A stretch of DNA of 64,000 nt, from NCBI RefSeq assembly GCF_002154225.1, contig NZ_MTSE01000006.1, positions 124,001 to 188,000 of the forward strand. The letters are read 5' to 3'. The position numbers and the translations under genes are program-made. The DNA comes from Hymenobacter crusticola (GTDB lineage Bacteria > Bacteroidota > Bacteroidia > Cytophagales > Hymenobacteraceae). The notes beneath the pieces are model-generated. The model had not been told where the DNA came from and ran no database searches. It saw nothing but the letters and a program-made list of their open reading frames with translations. Positions 15,344 through 24,621 of the stretch are shown piece after piece; positions within the stretch are counted from its first letter, which is position 1, and each line of letters starts with the position of its first letter.

Positions 15344-17635
15344 ATGTCTAAACTTCTTCCTGCTATTGCGGCGCTGTGTCTGCTGGAAGCCTCCCCAGCC
15401 CTAGCCCAAGTCGCGACGCCCGACCGCAACCCCGTGCAGTGGGTGAACCCGCTGATTGGCACCGACTCGAAACCTAGCTTGTCGAATGGCAACACGTACC
15501 CAGCTATTGCGCTGCCTTGGGGTATGAACTTCTGGATGCCGCAGACCGGCAAAATGGGTGACGGCTGGGCTTACACCTACGCAGCCGACAAGATCAAGGG
15601 CTTCAAGCAAACGCACCAGCCTTCGCCCTGGATGAACGACTACGGGCAGTTTGCCATCATGCCCATCACTGGCAAGCGTGTATTCGACGAAAACGAGCGG
15701 GCCAGCTGGTATTCGCACAAGGCCGAGGTAGCCGAGCCCAACTATTACCGGGTGTACCTAGCTGACCACGACATTACCACGGAAATCACGCCCACCGAGC
15801 GCGCGGCCCGTTTCCGTTTCACCTTCCCCCAAACCGACAGCGCCTACGTGGTGCTCGACGCCTTGGATAAAGGATCGTACGTGAAGGTGCTGCCCGAGCA
15901 GCGCAAAATCATTGGCTACACCACCCGCAACAGCGGCGGCGTACCCAAGAACTTCAAGAACTTCTTCGTCATTGAGTTCGATCATCCGTTTACCAGCACC
16001 GCCATCTACAAAGACAAGGCGCTGACGGCTGGCGTGATGGAGGCCACGGCTAACCACGCCGGAGCCGCCGTGGGCTTCAAGACGCGCAAGGGCGAGCAGG
16101 TAAATGCACGAGTGGCCTCCTCTTTTATTAGCCCCGAGCAAGCCGAACTGAACCTACGCGAGATTGGCAACAACGACTTCGACGCCATTCGGCAGCAGGG
16201 CAAAGCAGCCTGGAACAAGGCCCTAGGTCGCATCGATGTAGAAGGTGGCACCGACGACCAGCGCCGCACCTTTTACTCGTGCTTGTACCGGGCGCTGCTA
16301 TTTCCGCGCAAGCTGTATGAACTGGATGCCAGCAACAAAGTAGTGCACTACAGCCCCTTCAACGGCGAAGTGCTGCCGGGCTATATGTACACTGACACCG
16401 GCTTCTGGGACACCTTCCGGGCGCTGTTCCCCTTCCTGAACCTGATGTATCCCGACGTAAACGCCGAGATTCAGCAGGGCCTCGCCAACGACTACAAGGA
16501 AAGCGGCTGGCTGCCAGAGTGGGCTAGCCCGGGTTTGCGCAGTGTGATGGTGGGCAACAACTCAGCCTCTGTAGTAGCCGATGCGTACCTGAAAGGCATC
16601 CGCGGCCAGGACATGAACGTGCTCTACGAAGCCCTAACGCACGGCGCCAATAACGCCGGCCCGATGCCGGCCGTGGGCCGCACCGGCGTGGAGTACTACA
16701 ACAAGCTAGGCTACGTGCCTTACGACGTGAAGATCAACGAAAACGCGGCCCGCACCCTGGAGTACGCCTACGACGACTTCACCATTTATCAGCTCGCCAA
16801 GGCACTGAATAAACCTAAGAAAGAAATCAACCTGTACGCCAAGCGCAGCCAGAACTATCGCAACCTATTCGACAAAGAGTCGGGGTTGATGCGCGGCAAA
16901 AACCAGGACGGTAAGTTCCAGAAGCCTTTCAGCCCCTTTAAGTGGGGCGACGCTTTCACCGAAGGCAACAGCCTGCACTACACGTGGTCGGTGTTCCACG
17001 ACGTACAAGGGCTGATGGATTTGATGGGCGGCAAAAAGAAGTTTGTGGCCACGCTGGATACTGTGTTCAAGCTGCCGCCCGTGTTCGACGACTCCTACTA
17101 CGGCGGCACCATCCACGAAATTCGGGAGATGCAGATTGCCGATATGGGCAACTATGCGCACGGCAACCAGCCTATCCAGCACATGACCTACCTGTATAAC
17201 TACGCGGGCCAGCCCTGGAAAACGCAGTACTGGGTGCGCGAGGTGATGAACCGGCTGTATCTGCCCACCGCCGACGGCTACTGCGGCGACGAAGACAACG
17301 GCCAGACCTCGGCTTGGTACGTCTTCTCGGCCCTCGGTTTCTACCCCGTGTGCCCCGGCACTGATCAGTATGTGCTCGGCGCGCCGCTCTTCCCGAAAGC
17401 CACCTTGCACTTGCCTTCGGGCAAGGACATTGTGCTGACTGCCAGTAAAAACTCGAAAGAGAACCGCTACGTGAACCAGCTAACGATGAACGGCCAGGTG
17501 TACGACAAGAATTACCTGACCCACGAAGAGCTGCTGAAAGGCGCTACCCTTGACTTCGACATGTCGGCTACGCCGAACAAGAACCGCGGTACAAAGTCTG
17601 ACGCCGCTCCTTTCTCCATGTCCAAAGCTAAGTAA
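15344..17635 (+). CDS. GH92 alpha-mannosidase, second copy
   Basis: A 763-residue secreted enzyme. I chose ATG at 15344 because it starts a clean signal peptide (MSKLLPAIAALCLLEASPAL, then AQ); a TTG at 15305 would add 13 residues. Family features are VNPLIGTDSKPSLSNGNTYP near the N-terminus, HQPSPWMNDYGQF, DTFRALFPFLNLMYPDV and the C-terminal CGDEDNGQTSAWYVFSALGF. Against the GH92 at 6700-8979 it has a different N-terminal consensus and the NGQTSAWYV version of the active-site strand, so it belongs to a different subgroup, probably with another linkage preference. It is 75 bases ahead of the GH125 gene. Confidence 0.93.
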   Translation: MSKLLPAIAALCLLEASPALAQVATPDRNPVQWVNPLIGTDSKPSLSNGNTYPAIALPWGMNFWMPQTGKMGDGWAYTYAADKIKGFKQTHQPSPWMNDYGQFAIMPITGKRVFDENERASWYSHKAEVAEPNYYRVYLADHDITTEITPTERAARFRFTFPQTDSAYVVLDALDKGSYVKVLPEQRKIIGYTTRNSGGVPKNFKNFFVIEFDHPFTSTAIYKDKALTAGVMEATANHAGAAVGFKTRKGEQVNARVASSFISPEQAELNLREIGNNDFDAIRQQGKAAWNKALGRIDVEGGTDDQRRTFYSCLYRALLFPRKLYELDASNKVVHYSPFNGEVLPGYMYTDTGFWDTFRALFPFLNLMYPDVNAEIQQGLANDYKESGWLPEWASPGLRSVMVGNNSASVVADAYLKGIRGQDMNVLYEALTHGANNAGPMPAVGRTGVEYYNKLGYVPYDVKINENAARTLEYAYDDFTIYQLAKALNKPKKEINLYAKRSQNYRNLFDKESGLMRGKNQDGKFQKPFSPFKWGDAFTEGNSLHYTWSVFHDVQGLMDLMGGKKKFVATLDTVFKLPPVFDDSYYGGTIHEIREMQIADMGNYAHGNQPIQHMTYLYNYAGQPWKTQYWVREVMNRLYLPTADGYCGDEDNGQTSAWYVFSALGFYPVCPGTDQYVLGAPLFPKATLHLPSGKDIVLTASKNSKENRYVNQLTMNGQVYDKNYLTHEELLKGATLDFDMSATPNKNRGTKSDAAPFSMSKAK

Positions 17636-17647
17636 CTTGCCAACCCT

Positions 17648-17682
17648 GCGGCGCGGCCTGTTCTACAGACCGCGCCGCTTTG
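17648..17682 (+). terminator. GC-rich hairpin between GH92 and GH125
   Basis: GCGGCGCGG (17648-17656) pairs with CCGCGCCGC (17670-17678) across a 13-base loop, with only a short T stretch after it. It may be a weak terminator or an RNA-stabilising stem between two co-directional genes. Confidence 0.5.
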
Positions 17683-17710
17683 CATTCCTACCTTCTACAC
17701 CTCCCACCGC

Positions 17711-19129
17711 ATGAATCGCAGAACTTTTGCGCAAAGCTTCTCCCTACTCACGGCTAGCGTGTTTCTCAAACAGTACTCCTTTGCGGGCGCGGCACCGGCT
17801 TTTCCCGTCGTGCGGCCTGCTGCCGACAAGCGACGCTTTCGCAGCCGCTCCGTGGAAGCAGCCATTGCCGAATTCAAGAAGAAGGTGAAAGACCCCGAGC
17901 TAGGTTGGCTATTTGAAAACTGCTTTCCTAACACGCTCGACACCACCGTCACGTACACCACGGCCCAAGGCCGCCCCGACACCTACGTCATCACCGGCGA
18001 CATCGACGCCATGTGGCTGCGCGACAGTTCGGCGCAGGTGTGGCCTTATCTGCAGTTTATCGACAAGGATACCGAGTTGCGGCAGTTGGTAGCAGGTGTG
18101 ATTAACCGCCAAACGCGCTACGTGATCAAAGATCCATACGCCAATGCCTTCTACGGCGACGAAAACAAGGTAGGCGAGTGGAAAACCGATAAGACGCAGA
18201 TGCAGCCCGGCGTGCACGAGCGCAAGTGGGAAATCGACTCGCTCTGCTACCCTATCCGTCTGGCCTACTTCTACTGGAAGAAAACCAACGATACCAAGCC
18301 GTTTGACGCGCAGTGGCAGCAGGCCGTTAAAACTACCTTGCAAACCTTTCGGGAACAGCAGCGCAAAACGAGCCTAGGTCCGTACCACTTTCAACGCGAA
18401 ACGGCTAATTCTACCGATACGCAGCCCATGAAGGGCTATGGCTACCCCATCCAGCCCGTGGGCCTGATTTGCTCGGCTTTCCGCCCCAGCGACGACGCTA
18501 CGCTTTACTCGTTTCTAGTGCCCAGCAACTTCTTCGCGGTGGTGAGTTTGCGCCAGGCCAGCGAGATGATGACGGCCGTAGCCAAAGACACCAAAACGGC
18601 CCAGGAGCTAACGGCCCTAGCTAGCGAAGTGGAAACCGCTCTGCGCAAGTACGCGGTGGTGAAGCACCCCAAGCACGGCGACATCTACGCCTACGAGGTT
18701 GATGGCTTTGGCAGCCAAGTGCTAATGGACGACGCCAACGTGCCGAGTTTGGTATCGCTGCCTTACCTAGGTGCCATGCCCACCTCCGACTCTATCTACC
18801 AGAACACGCGCAAGTTTCTGCTTTCCACCGAAAACCCGTTCTTCTTCAAAGGCAAAGCGGGCGAGGGCATTGGCGGGCCGCACGTGGGGCAGGATATGAT
18901 CTGGCCCATCGCCATCGTGACCCGGGGCCTCACCAGCACCGACGACGCGGAAATTCGCGCTTGCGTGCAGAGCCTGAAGGCCACCCACGGTGGCACAGGC
19001 TACATGCACGAGTCATTCAACAAAGACGATCCTAGCAAATTCTCACGCTCGTGGTTTGCCTGGGCGAACACCATCTTCGGCGAGTTCTTGTGGAAGGTGT
19101 ACCAGGAAAAACCGCAGCTGTTAGCTTAG
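17711..19129 (+). CDS. GH125 exo-alpha-1,6-mannosidase
   Basis: A 472-residue protein of the DUF1237/GH125 family, inverting exo-alpha-1,6-mannosidases. The hallmark ITGDIDAMWLRDSSAQVWPY is at residues 94-113; MHESFNKDDPSKFSRSWFAW and NTIFGEFLWKV near the C-terminus hold the catalytic glutamate region. The N-terminus (MNRRTFAQSFSLLTASVFLK) has a double arginine and a hydrophobic stretch like a Tat signal, so periplasmic export is likely. It would take over once GH92 enzymes have removed alpha-1,2/1,3 branches. Length is normal. Confidence 0.92.
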   Translation: MNRRTFAQSFSLLTASVFLKQYSFAGAAPAFPVVRPAADKRRFRSRSVEAAIAEFKKKVKDPELGWLFENCFPNTLDTTVTYTTAQGRPDTYVITGDIDAMWLRDSSAQVWPYLQFIDKDTELRQLVAGVINRQTRYVIKDPYANAFYGDENKVGEWKTDKTQMQPGVHERKWEIDSLCYPIRLAYFYWKKTNDTKPFDAQWQQAVKTTLQTFREQQRKTSLGPYHFQRETANSTDTQPMKGYGYPIQPVGLICSAFRPSDDATLYSFLVPSNFFAVVSLRQASEMMTAVAKDTKTAQELTALASEVETALRKYAVVKHPKHGDIYAYEVDGFGSQVLMDDANVPSLVSLPYLGAMPTSDSIYQNTRKFLLSTENPFFFKGKAGEGIGGPHVGQDMIWPIAIVTRGLTSTDDAEIRACVQSLKATHGGTGYMHESFNKDDPSKFSRSWFAWANTIFGEFLWKVYQEKPQLLA

Positions 19130-19142
19130 GTCTTCCAATACT

Positions 19143-19211
19143 GCGGACTTTGTAGCCTGCGCTTGTTCGATTTCACTTGTACTTATTAAGCGCGGACTAC
19201 AAAGTCCGCGC
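19143..19211. repeat. Dispersed palindromic repeat, copy A
   Basis: A 13-bp arm at 19143-19155 (GCGGACTTTGTAG) is repeated in reverse complement at 19197-19209. The right side is itself a hairpin: GCGCGGACT (19190-19198), loop ACAA, AGTCCGCGC (19203-19211). A degenerate copy is found at 37863-37916. Two related intergenic palindromes in one window suggest a REP- or MITE-like family. Confidence 0.6.
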
Positions 19212-19262
19212 TACTTGTATACACTAACATTCCGAAAACGCTTCTCCCTAAACGCCCACACG

Positions 19263-20303
19263 ATGTACGCTTTCTCGAAAAAGATCCTCTTGCTTAGTAC
19301 CCTAGGTAGCCTTTTGATAGCACCAGAAGCTTTTTCTCAAACGGCAACTGCACCGGGCAAGAAAGCGGTAGCACCCTCGAAATCGACTGGTCAGCCGGCC
19401 ACGTCGGGTAACCCCATCTTCCCTGGTTGGTACGCCGACCCAGAAGGCACCATCTTCGGCAAGCAATACTGGGTGTATCCGACGTACTCTGCCAAGTATG
19501 AGCAGCAGGTATTCATGGATGCTTTTTCCTCGCCCGACCTGGTGAAATGGACCAAGCACCCACGCATTATCGATACGGCAAGCGTAAAGTGGGCGAAGAA
19601 GGCCATGTGGGCTCCTTCTATTGTGGAGAAAAGCGGTAAGTATTATTTGTTTTTCGGGGCCAATGACGTGCACGAGGGCGAGGTTGGCGGTATCGGCGTG
19701 GCCGTGGCTTCCAAGCCCGAAGGACCATTCAAAGACCACCTAGGCAAGCCGCTCATCGGGCAAATTCACAACGGCGCCCAGCCCATCGACCAGTTCGTGT
19801 TCCGCGACAAAGACGGGCAGTACTACATGATTTACGGTGGTTGGTCGCACTGCAACATTGTGCGGCTGAAAGACGACTTCACTGGCCTAGTACCTTTCAC
19901 CGACAGTACTACTTACAAGGAAATTACGCCGGAGGGCTATGTGGAAGGACCCTTCATGTTTCGCCGCAATGGTAAGTATTACTTTATGTGGTCGGAAGGC
20001 GGCTGGGGCGGGCCCAACTACTCCGTGGCCTACGCCGTGGCCGACTCACCCCTAGGTCCCTTTAAGCGCGTGGGCAAGATCTTACAGCAAGACCCCACCG
20101 TAGCGACTAGCGCAGGCCACCACTCCATCATCCAGGTGCCGGGGCAAGACCACTGGTACATTGTTTACCACCGCCGGCCCTTAGGCGAAACCGACGCCAA
20201 CCACCGCGTCACCTGCATCGATGAACTTCACTTCGACGAGCAAGGCCTCATCAAACCCGTGAAGATTACAGCTGAAGGTGTAGCCAAACAAGCCCTGAAG
20301 TAG
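19263..20303 (+). CDS. GH43-like five-bladed propeller glycosidase
   Basis: A 346-residue secreted protein. The ATG at 19263 gives a good signal peptide ending near EAFSQ; an upstream frame start at 19215 would spoil it. Residues 50-61 read NPIFPGWYADPE, with Asp59 the expected GH43 catalytic base; Asp176 (QPIDQFVF) fits the pKa modulator and Glu228 (GYVEGPF) the general acid. GH43 enzymes act mostly on alpha-L-arabinofuranosides and beta-xylosides, so its presence in a mannan locus is unexpected. Its target may be an arabinose or xylose decoration, or a so far untested linkage. A linker of about 25 residues rich in Lys, Ser and Pro follows the signal peptide. Confidence 0.85.
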   Translation: MYAFSKKILLLSTLGSLLIAPEAFSQTATAPGKKAVAPSKSTGQPATSGNPIFPGWYADPEGTIFGKQYWVYPTYSAKYEQQVFMDAFSSPDLVKWTKHPRIIDTASVKWAKKAMWAPSIVEKSGKYYLFFGANDVHEGEVGGIGVAVASKPEGPFKDHLGKPLIGQIHNGAQPIDQFVFRDKDGQYYMIYGGWSHCNIVRLKDDFTGLVPFTDSTTYKEITPEGYVEGPFMFRRNGKYYFMWSEGGWGGPNYSVAYAVADSPLGPFKRVGKILQQDPTVATSAGHHSIIQVPGQDHWYIVYHRRPLGETDANHRVTCIDELHFDEQGLIKPVKITAEGVAKQALK

Positions 20304-20366
20304 GCACCTAGGTAAAACGTTGACCTAGCACTCGGAGAACCAGGGACACAAGTGCGCCGCGCGCAA

Positions 20367-20395
20367 TTGAGAGCAGTTGCAATTGCGTACTTTTG
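20367..20395 (+). promoter_or_regulatory. Promoter of the methyltransferase gene
   Basis: TTG at 20367-20369, an 18-base spacer and TACTTTTG at 20388-20395 match the Bacteroidota -33/-7 consensus at all fixed positions. It would give a short leader of about 20 bases before the ATG at 20420. Confidence 0.6.
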
Positions 20396-20419
20396 TGGGC
20401 TAAAATCCGAATTACTGAG

Positions 20420-21178
20420 ATGGACCTAACGTACGAAGCTAGATACCACCAACTAGAAGAGCAGCATTGGTGGTTTGCTAGCCGGCGCGACGCCGTGTAC
20501 GACCTTATCAAAGGGTTGCAGCTCCCACTCAATGCTGCCATTCTGGAAATCGGGTGTTCGGGTGGGCCCCTCATGCAGCGGCTGCGAGCAGCTGGGTACA
20601 CGGACCTGACCGGCATTGACGTTAGCGAGCCAGCGATTGAGCTAGCCAAGGCGCGTGGAGTACCGCACGTTTCGGTGATGGACGGCGCCGACCTAGCATT
20701 CGCGAACAACCGGTTCGACTTAGTAATCGCCTCCGACGTGCTCGAGCATATCGAAGACGAAGCACAGGCCTTACACGAATGGACCCGAGTGCTGAAGCCA
20801 GGCGGGCGTATGTTGGTATTTGTGCCCGCGCATACCTATCTCTGGAGCGAGCACGACGTGGTAAATCATCACTTCCGCCGCTATTCTCGCCAAAGCTTGC
20901 TACGCGCCCTGCAGCAGGCCGGCTTACATGTGCAGCGAAGCTCGTTCTGGAATGCTGCCTTATACTTTCCAACGGCAGTTCTGCGACTCGGTCGGCGGCT
21001 ACTCGTGGGTCCCACGCCAACGGAGAAAACACCAGGTGCGACCGGCGACTTGCACGACTTCGGGGGGGTGGCTAATAGCTTGATTTTGCACTGGGTGAAA
21101 GCAGAAAACGGCTTGTTACGCTGGTTCAATTTGCCCATTGGCGTTAGCGTGTTTGCCCTGGCCCAAAAACCAGCGTAG
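20420..21178 (+). CDS. Class I SAM-dependent methyltransferase
   Basis: A 252-residue methyltransferase from the ATG at 20420, just after a good promoter. The N-terminal YHQLEEQHWWFASRRDAV is common in glycan-cluster methyltransferases; AILEIGCSGGPLMQRLRAAG is the SAM-binding motif I, FDLVIASDVLEHIEDE motif II and LKPGGRMLVFVPAH motif III. A hydrophobic C-terminal segment suggests membrane association. It is followed after 31 bases by a GT2 gene, so a role in lipid-linked sugar or glycan methylation is plausible. The acceptor is unknown. Confidence 0.85.
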   Translation: MDLTYEARYHQLEEQHWWFASRRDAVYDLIKGLQLPLNAAILEIGCSGGPLMQRLRAAGYTDLTGIDVSEPAIELAKARGVPHVSVMDGADLAFANNRFDLVIASDVLEHIEDEAQALHEWTRVLKPGGRMLVFVPAHTYLWSEHDVVNHHFRRYSRQSLLRALQQAGLHVQRSSFWNAALYFPTAVLRLGRRLLVGPTPTEKTPGATGDLHDFGGVANSLILHWVKAENGLLRWFNLPIGVSVFALAQKPA

Positions 21179-21209
21179 TTTTCTTTGCCTTTAACTGCTT
21201 ATCATCTAC

Positions 21210-22172
21210 GTGGAGCTGTCAGTCGTTATTCCAATTTACAACGAGGAAAGCAACATCGGCGAGCTTTACGAGCGCCTACTGCGTGTGCTGGAGCCTATGC
21301 CCTTGGCGGGTGGCTTCGAGCTTATTTTTATCAACGATGGCTCGCGCGACCAGTCGTTGCCCCTGCTGCTGAACCTAGCTTCCCGCGATGCGCGCGTGCG
21401 TTACATTGACTTTAGCCGCAATTTCGGCCATCAGATTGCCGTTACGGCCGGCCTCGACCGCGCTCAAGGTCAGGCCGTAGTGATCATCGACGCCGATCTG
21501 CAAGACCCACCCGAGCTGCTTCCGGCATTGTATCAGAAGCTGCACGAGGGGTACGAAGTAGTTTATGCGAAGCGCCGGTCTCGGCAGGGCGAAAATGTGG
21601 CTAAGAAGCTCACCGCACGTTTGTTTTACCGCATCCTAGCCAACATCACGCACATCTCCATTCCGGTCGATACGGGCGATTTCCGCATTATTTCGCGTAA
21701 AGTAGTGGAAGGCTTACGCATGATGCCTGAGCAGAATAAGTTTATTCGGGGCCAAATATCCTGGATTGGCTATCGCCAAACGTTCGTTGAATACGACCGC
21801 GCCGGGCGGGCCGGCGGCACGACAGGCTACACTTACCGCAAGATGATCCACTTGGCACTCGATGGCATTACTGCTTTCTCCGATGCCCCCCTGAAAGTGG
21901 CTACCATTGGCGGTTTCGTTGTGTCAGGCATTGCCTTCCTGGTCGGGCTATACACACTTTACTCCCGTTTTGTCACCCACGATTATCAACCCGGCTGGCC
22001 TTCGTTGATGGTCAGTATTTTATTCCTAGGCGGCGTACAGCTTATATCCGTCGGAATCATCGGCGAGTACATTGCGCGCCTGAACGCCAACGTACGCCAA
22101 CGGCCACTGTACATCGTTTCGGATACGAATATGCCGGCCGCTCGCTCAGCTGGTCAGGAAGCGGGTTCCTAA
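21210..22172 (+). CDS. GtrB/DPM-type polyprenyl-phosphate glycosyltransferase
   Basis: A 320-residue GT2 enzyme starting with GTG at 21210 (no ATG near). Residues 1-230 form the GT-A domain: SVVIPIYNEESNIGELYERL, FINDGSRDQS, DADLQDPPELLP (the DxD site), and DTGDFRIISRKV with RGQISWIGYRQ. Two hydrophobic segments at about 232-255 and 267-292 anchor it in the inner membrane. GtrB-like proteins load a sugar onto undecaprenyl phosphate for use by GT-C enzymes on the outer face; two GT-C-like membrane proteins lie at 22183-23484 and 24622-26487. It follows the methyltransferase after 31 bases, likely one operon. Confidence 0.9.
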   Translation: MELSVVIPIYNEESNIGELYERLLRVLEPMPLAGGFELIFINDGSRDQSLPLLLNLASRDARVRYIDFSRNFGHQIAVTAGLDRAQGQAVVIIDADLQDPPELLPALYQKLHEGYEVVYAKRRSRQGENVAKKLTARLFYRILANITHISIPVDTGDFRIISRKVVEGLRMMPEQNKFIRGQISWIGYRQTFVEYDRAGRAGGTTGYTYRKMIHLALDGITAFSDAPLKVATIGGFVVSGIAFLVGLYTLYSRFVTHDYQPGWPSLMVSILFLGGVQLISVGIIGEYIARLNANVRQRPLYIVSDTNMPAARSAGQEAGS

Positions 22173-22182
22173 AAGTCGGCCG

Positions 22183-23484
22183 CTAGCCGTCAGCTATAGG
22201 CCCTAGAAATGAGGCTTGTTTTCTCGTAATCAGGAGCAGTACAAAGAGCGAAGTGAACAGCGACACGGAAGCTAGGTACGTGTAGGGCACAATCAGAAAA
22301 GCATAAAAGGTAGCTAAGTAGGCTTTTAGGCTTAGCAACGCAGCCAACCGCGGATCGAAATGGCGACGATGATACCAAAACAAACCGCCGGCTAATACTA
22401 CAATACCCGTACACAAGGCAAAATGAACTAGTTGAAGTCGAATAATCCGATCTTCTAACGTACCTGACAAGTCATAGAACCAGGGCGCCAGCCCTACTCC
22501 GTTGAAGAGGTGAATAGGCCCGAGCCAGGGGGCCGTTGTATCGATCTGCTGCCACGCTGATTTGGCAACATCTAGGTTCTCAAGCTGCGCCCGAAAGAAG
22601 ATAGTGGGATCATGTAGCAAAAAAGGCACAAACAACGCCACCACCCCAACGACGGTCAAACCAGCGGTTAACCAGCCCCGCCGTGGGTTTTCATAGAGCA
22701 ACAGTAAACCATAGAGCGGCACCCACAGAGCCAAGGAATAGCGGGAAAGTAAACACAAGGCTAAGCCAGCAGCCTTTATCCAGGCAGAGTTCGAAAAAAT
22801 ACCGGCTGCCAGCAAACAGTAAAAGCCAACGATCAATCCCTCAACCGTCAGGCTGTACATGGGCTTGTCGATAATTACGTTGAAATGCACCAGCAGCACG
22901 GGTAACGCGGCCTTCAGTAGCCACTCTGCCCAGGGCAACTCCAAGCGCGCCAGAAGCCACTCGTAAGTCAGTAGGCCTAGTAGCAAGCCGCCATAAGCCC
23001 ACCACCGGTAATCGATACCTGCTAGGTCAGCACCCACAAACGGCAGCCACTGCATCGACGGGTAGTTTGGCAGAAACGTATAGCCAAACATCGTTAGTGG
23101 CTTGTACACCGTTTCATGCTGCAAGAAGCGCTGTACATACACCTGCAACGCCGGCACGATATCAGAAAAGGTACCAATGGGGGCCCGAACCAAGGCCTTC
23201 CGAATGATGGATGCCGTCAGCAGCGGACTTGTTGCCAGCAGCGCAGCTCCAACTAAGAACCGATATCTAACGTTGCGCGTCGGCACGAGTCGCCGCAGTT
23301 GTAGACCTCGTAGCCGGTAAGCTAGCCCTAGGCAAAGCAGCAATTCCACGCTGTAGAGCAACACTGGGCTCCAATAAGGACCTAGCGACTTACGCCAGAA
23401 CGTGAAGAATAACACTTCGAGTACAAACAGCAGCCACAGCAACCAAGCCCAAGGCGTACGTGCAGAGAAGTTAAAAAGAGGCAT
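22183..23484 (-). CDS. Polytopic membrane protein, GT-C/DUF2029-like
   Basis: A 433-residue protein with roughly ten hydrophobic segments. The ATG at 23484 (MPLFNFSARTPWAWLLWLL) is preferred over an in-frame start at 23577, whose extra residues are Cys/His rich and unlike a leader. Features such as VYKPLTMFGYTFLPNYPSMQWLPFVG, an aromatic loop after the third helix, resemble DUF2029/GT87-like mannosyltransferases that use polyprenyl-phosphate sugars. It is convergent with the GtrB-like gene (10-base gap), a natural donor supplier. Assignment to GT-C is by topology and is tentative. Confidence 0.65.
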   Translation of the reverse strand: MPLFNFSARTPWAWLLWLLFVLEVLFFTFWRKSLGPYWSPVLLYSVELLLCLGLAYRLRGLQLRRLVPTRNVRYRFLVGAALLATSPLLTASIIRKALVRAPIGTFSDIVPALQVYVQRFLQHETVYKPLTMFGYTFLPNYPSMQWLPFVGADLAGIDYRWWAYGGLLLGLLTYEWLLARLELPWAEWLLKAALPVLLVHFNVIIDKPMYSLTVEGLIVGFYCLLAAGIFSNSAWIKAAGLALCLLSRYSLALWVPLYGLLLLYENPRRGWLTAGLTVVGVVALFVPFLLHDPTIFFRAQLENLDVAKSAWQQIDTTAPWLGPIHLFNGVGLAPWFYDLSGTLEDRIIRLQLVHFALCTGIVVLAGGLFWYHRRHFDPRLAALLSLKAYLATFYAFLIVPYTYLASVSLFTSLFVLLLITRKQASFLGPIADG

Positions 23485-23842
23485 GTATAACAGATAAACG
23501 CAGCAATGACGACACTCAAAGTACTGGTTTTCTCCGGACAAAAGATCAGCAAAATACCTTGCCAGCAGGTGAGTCAATCTATTCGATCTACGTTACTCAT
23601 TGCTTTCAAACCACACCTTCAGCAGTGTATGTAGCAAATGCCGCATCCCCAGCAGTATATTTCTCGCTGTTCAGCTTATAGCAAGCTCCTCAAAACCATT
23701 ATTCCTGTGCAACTTGCGCTGGCATTGCGGCAAACTTCTGATTATGGCCATTTGAGAGGGCTAGAAGAAGTACGTAATTAAGCTTTGCTTGCCCCGCCCG
23801 CTTTGCTCATCCGTACTGAGGTTGCCCACCCTATTTGCCTCC

Positions 23843-24568
23843 ATGACTGCTGCTCCCGCGCTAGCGCTAGTGCTGCCCTGCTTCAACCCCCTACCTGGGT
23901 GGGCCAATAACATCCTGGAGAGTCTGTCCCGATTGTACACACTTCTGCCGCCGGATACTCTTATCCATTTGTATCTGGTAAACGATGGCTCTACTCGCAA
24001 CGTAGACCCGGCCGAGGTAATGCTACTTGAGCAAGAGGTACCGCACTTTACCTATCTCACTTACTCCGCTAACCGCGGCAAAGGCTATGCCTTGCGCATG
24101 GGTGTAGAGCATGTCCAGGAACCCATATGCTTATTTACGGACATTGACTTTCCGTACGAGGAGCGCAGTATCGCTAGCTTATACGCCACGCTGCGAGCGG
24201 GCGGGTGCGACCTAGCCGTAGGTGTGCGCGATGAGGCATATTATCAGCACGTGCCAGCCACTCGACGCCGGATATCGCACCTATTGCGCGGGCTGACGCG
24301 CAATTTGTTGCATCTGCCCGTCAGCGACACACAGTGTGGGCTCAAAGGCTTTAACGCTACCGGCCGGGCCGTATTCCTGCAAACGACTACCGACCGCTAC
24401 CTTTTCGATTTAGAATTCTTGTTTTTGGCTTCACGCCAACCGCACGTGCGGGTTGAGCCGGTGTTGGTTAGCTTGAAGCCTGGTGTTGTTTTCTCGAAGC
24501 TTAACTCCCGCATTTTACTCACGGAAGGAGCTAGCTTTTTGAAAATTTTGCGCCGGCGGATGCTGTAG
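23843..24568 (+). CDS. Family 2 glycosyltransferase (ALG5/DPM-like)
   Basis: A 241-residue GT2 starting at the ATG 23843. LALVLPCFNPLPGW, LYLVNDGSTRNV, SANRGKGYALRMGVEH and CLFTDIDFPYE give the nucleotide-sugar site and the D-x-D motif; SDTQCGLKGFN and RYLFDLEFLFLA are typical of dolichyl/polyprenyl-phosphate glucosyltransferase-like proteins. It lacks C-terminal membrane helices, unlike the enzyme at 21210-22172. It stands alone between two leftward membrane-protein genes. The sugar is unknown. Confidence 0.85.
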   Translation: MTAAPALALVLPCFNPLPGWANNILESLSRLYTLLPPDTLIHLYLVNDGSTRNVDPAEVMLLEQEVPHFTYLTYSANRGKGYALRMGVEHVQEPICLFTDIDFPYEERSIASLYATLRAGGCDLAVGVRDEAYYQHVPATRRRISHLLRGLTRNLLHLPVSDTQCGLKGFNATGRAVFLQTTTDRYLFDLEFLFLASRQPHVRVEPVLVSLKPGVVFSKLNSRILLTEGASFLKILRRRML

Positions 24569-24621
24569 CTAAACGAAAGATGGGAGTAATAATCAGCGGC
24601 AAAAACGCAAGTACTTACCAC

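Noticed and set aside
16865..17410. 181-codon open frame antisense to the second GH92
   Set aside because: Val/His/Gly-rich shadow translation typical of antisense frames in GC-rich genes.
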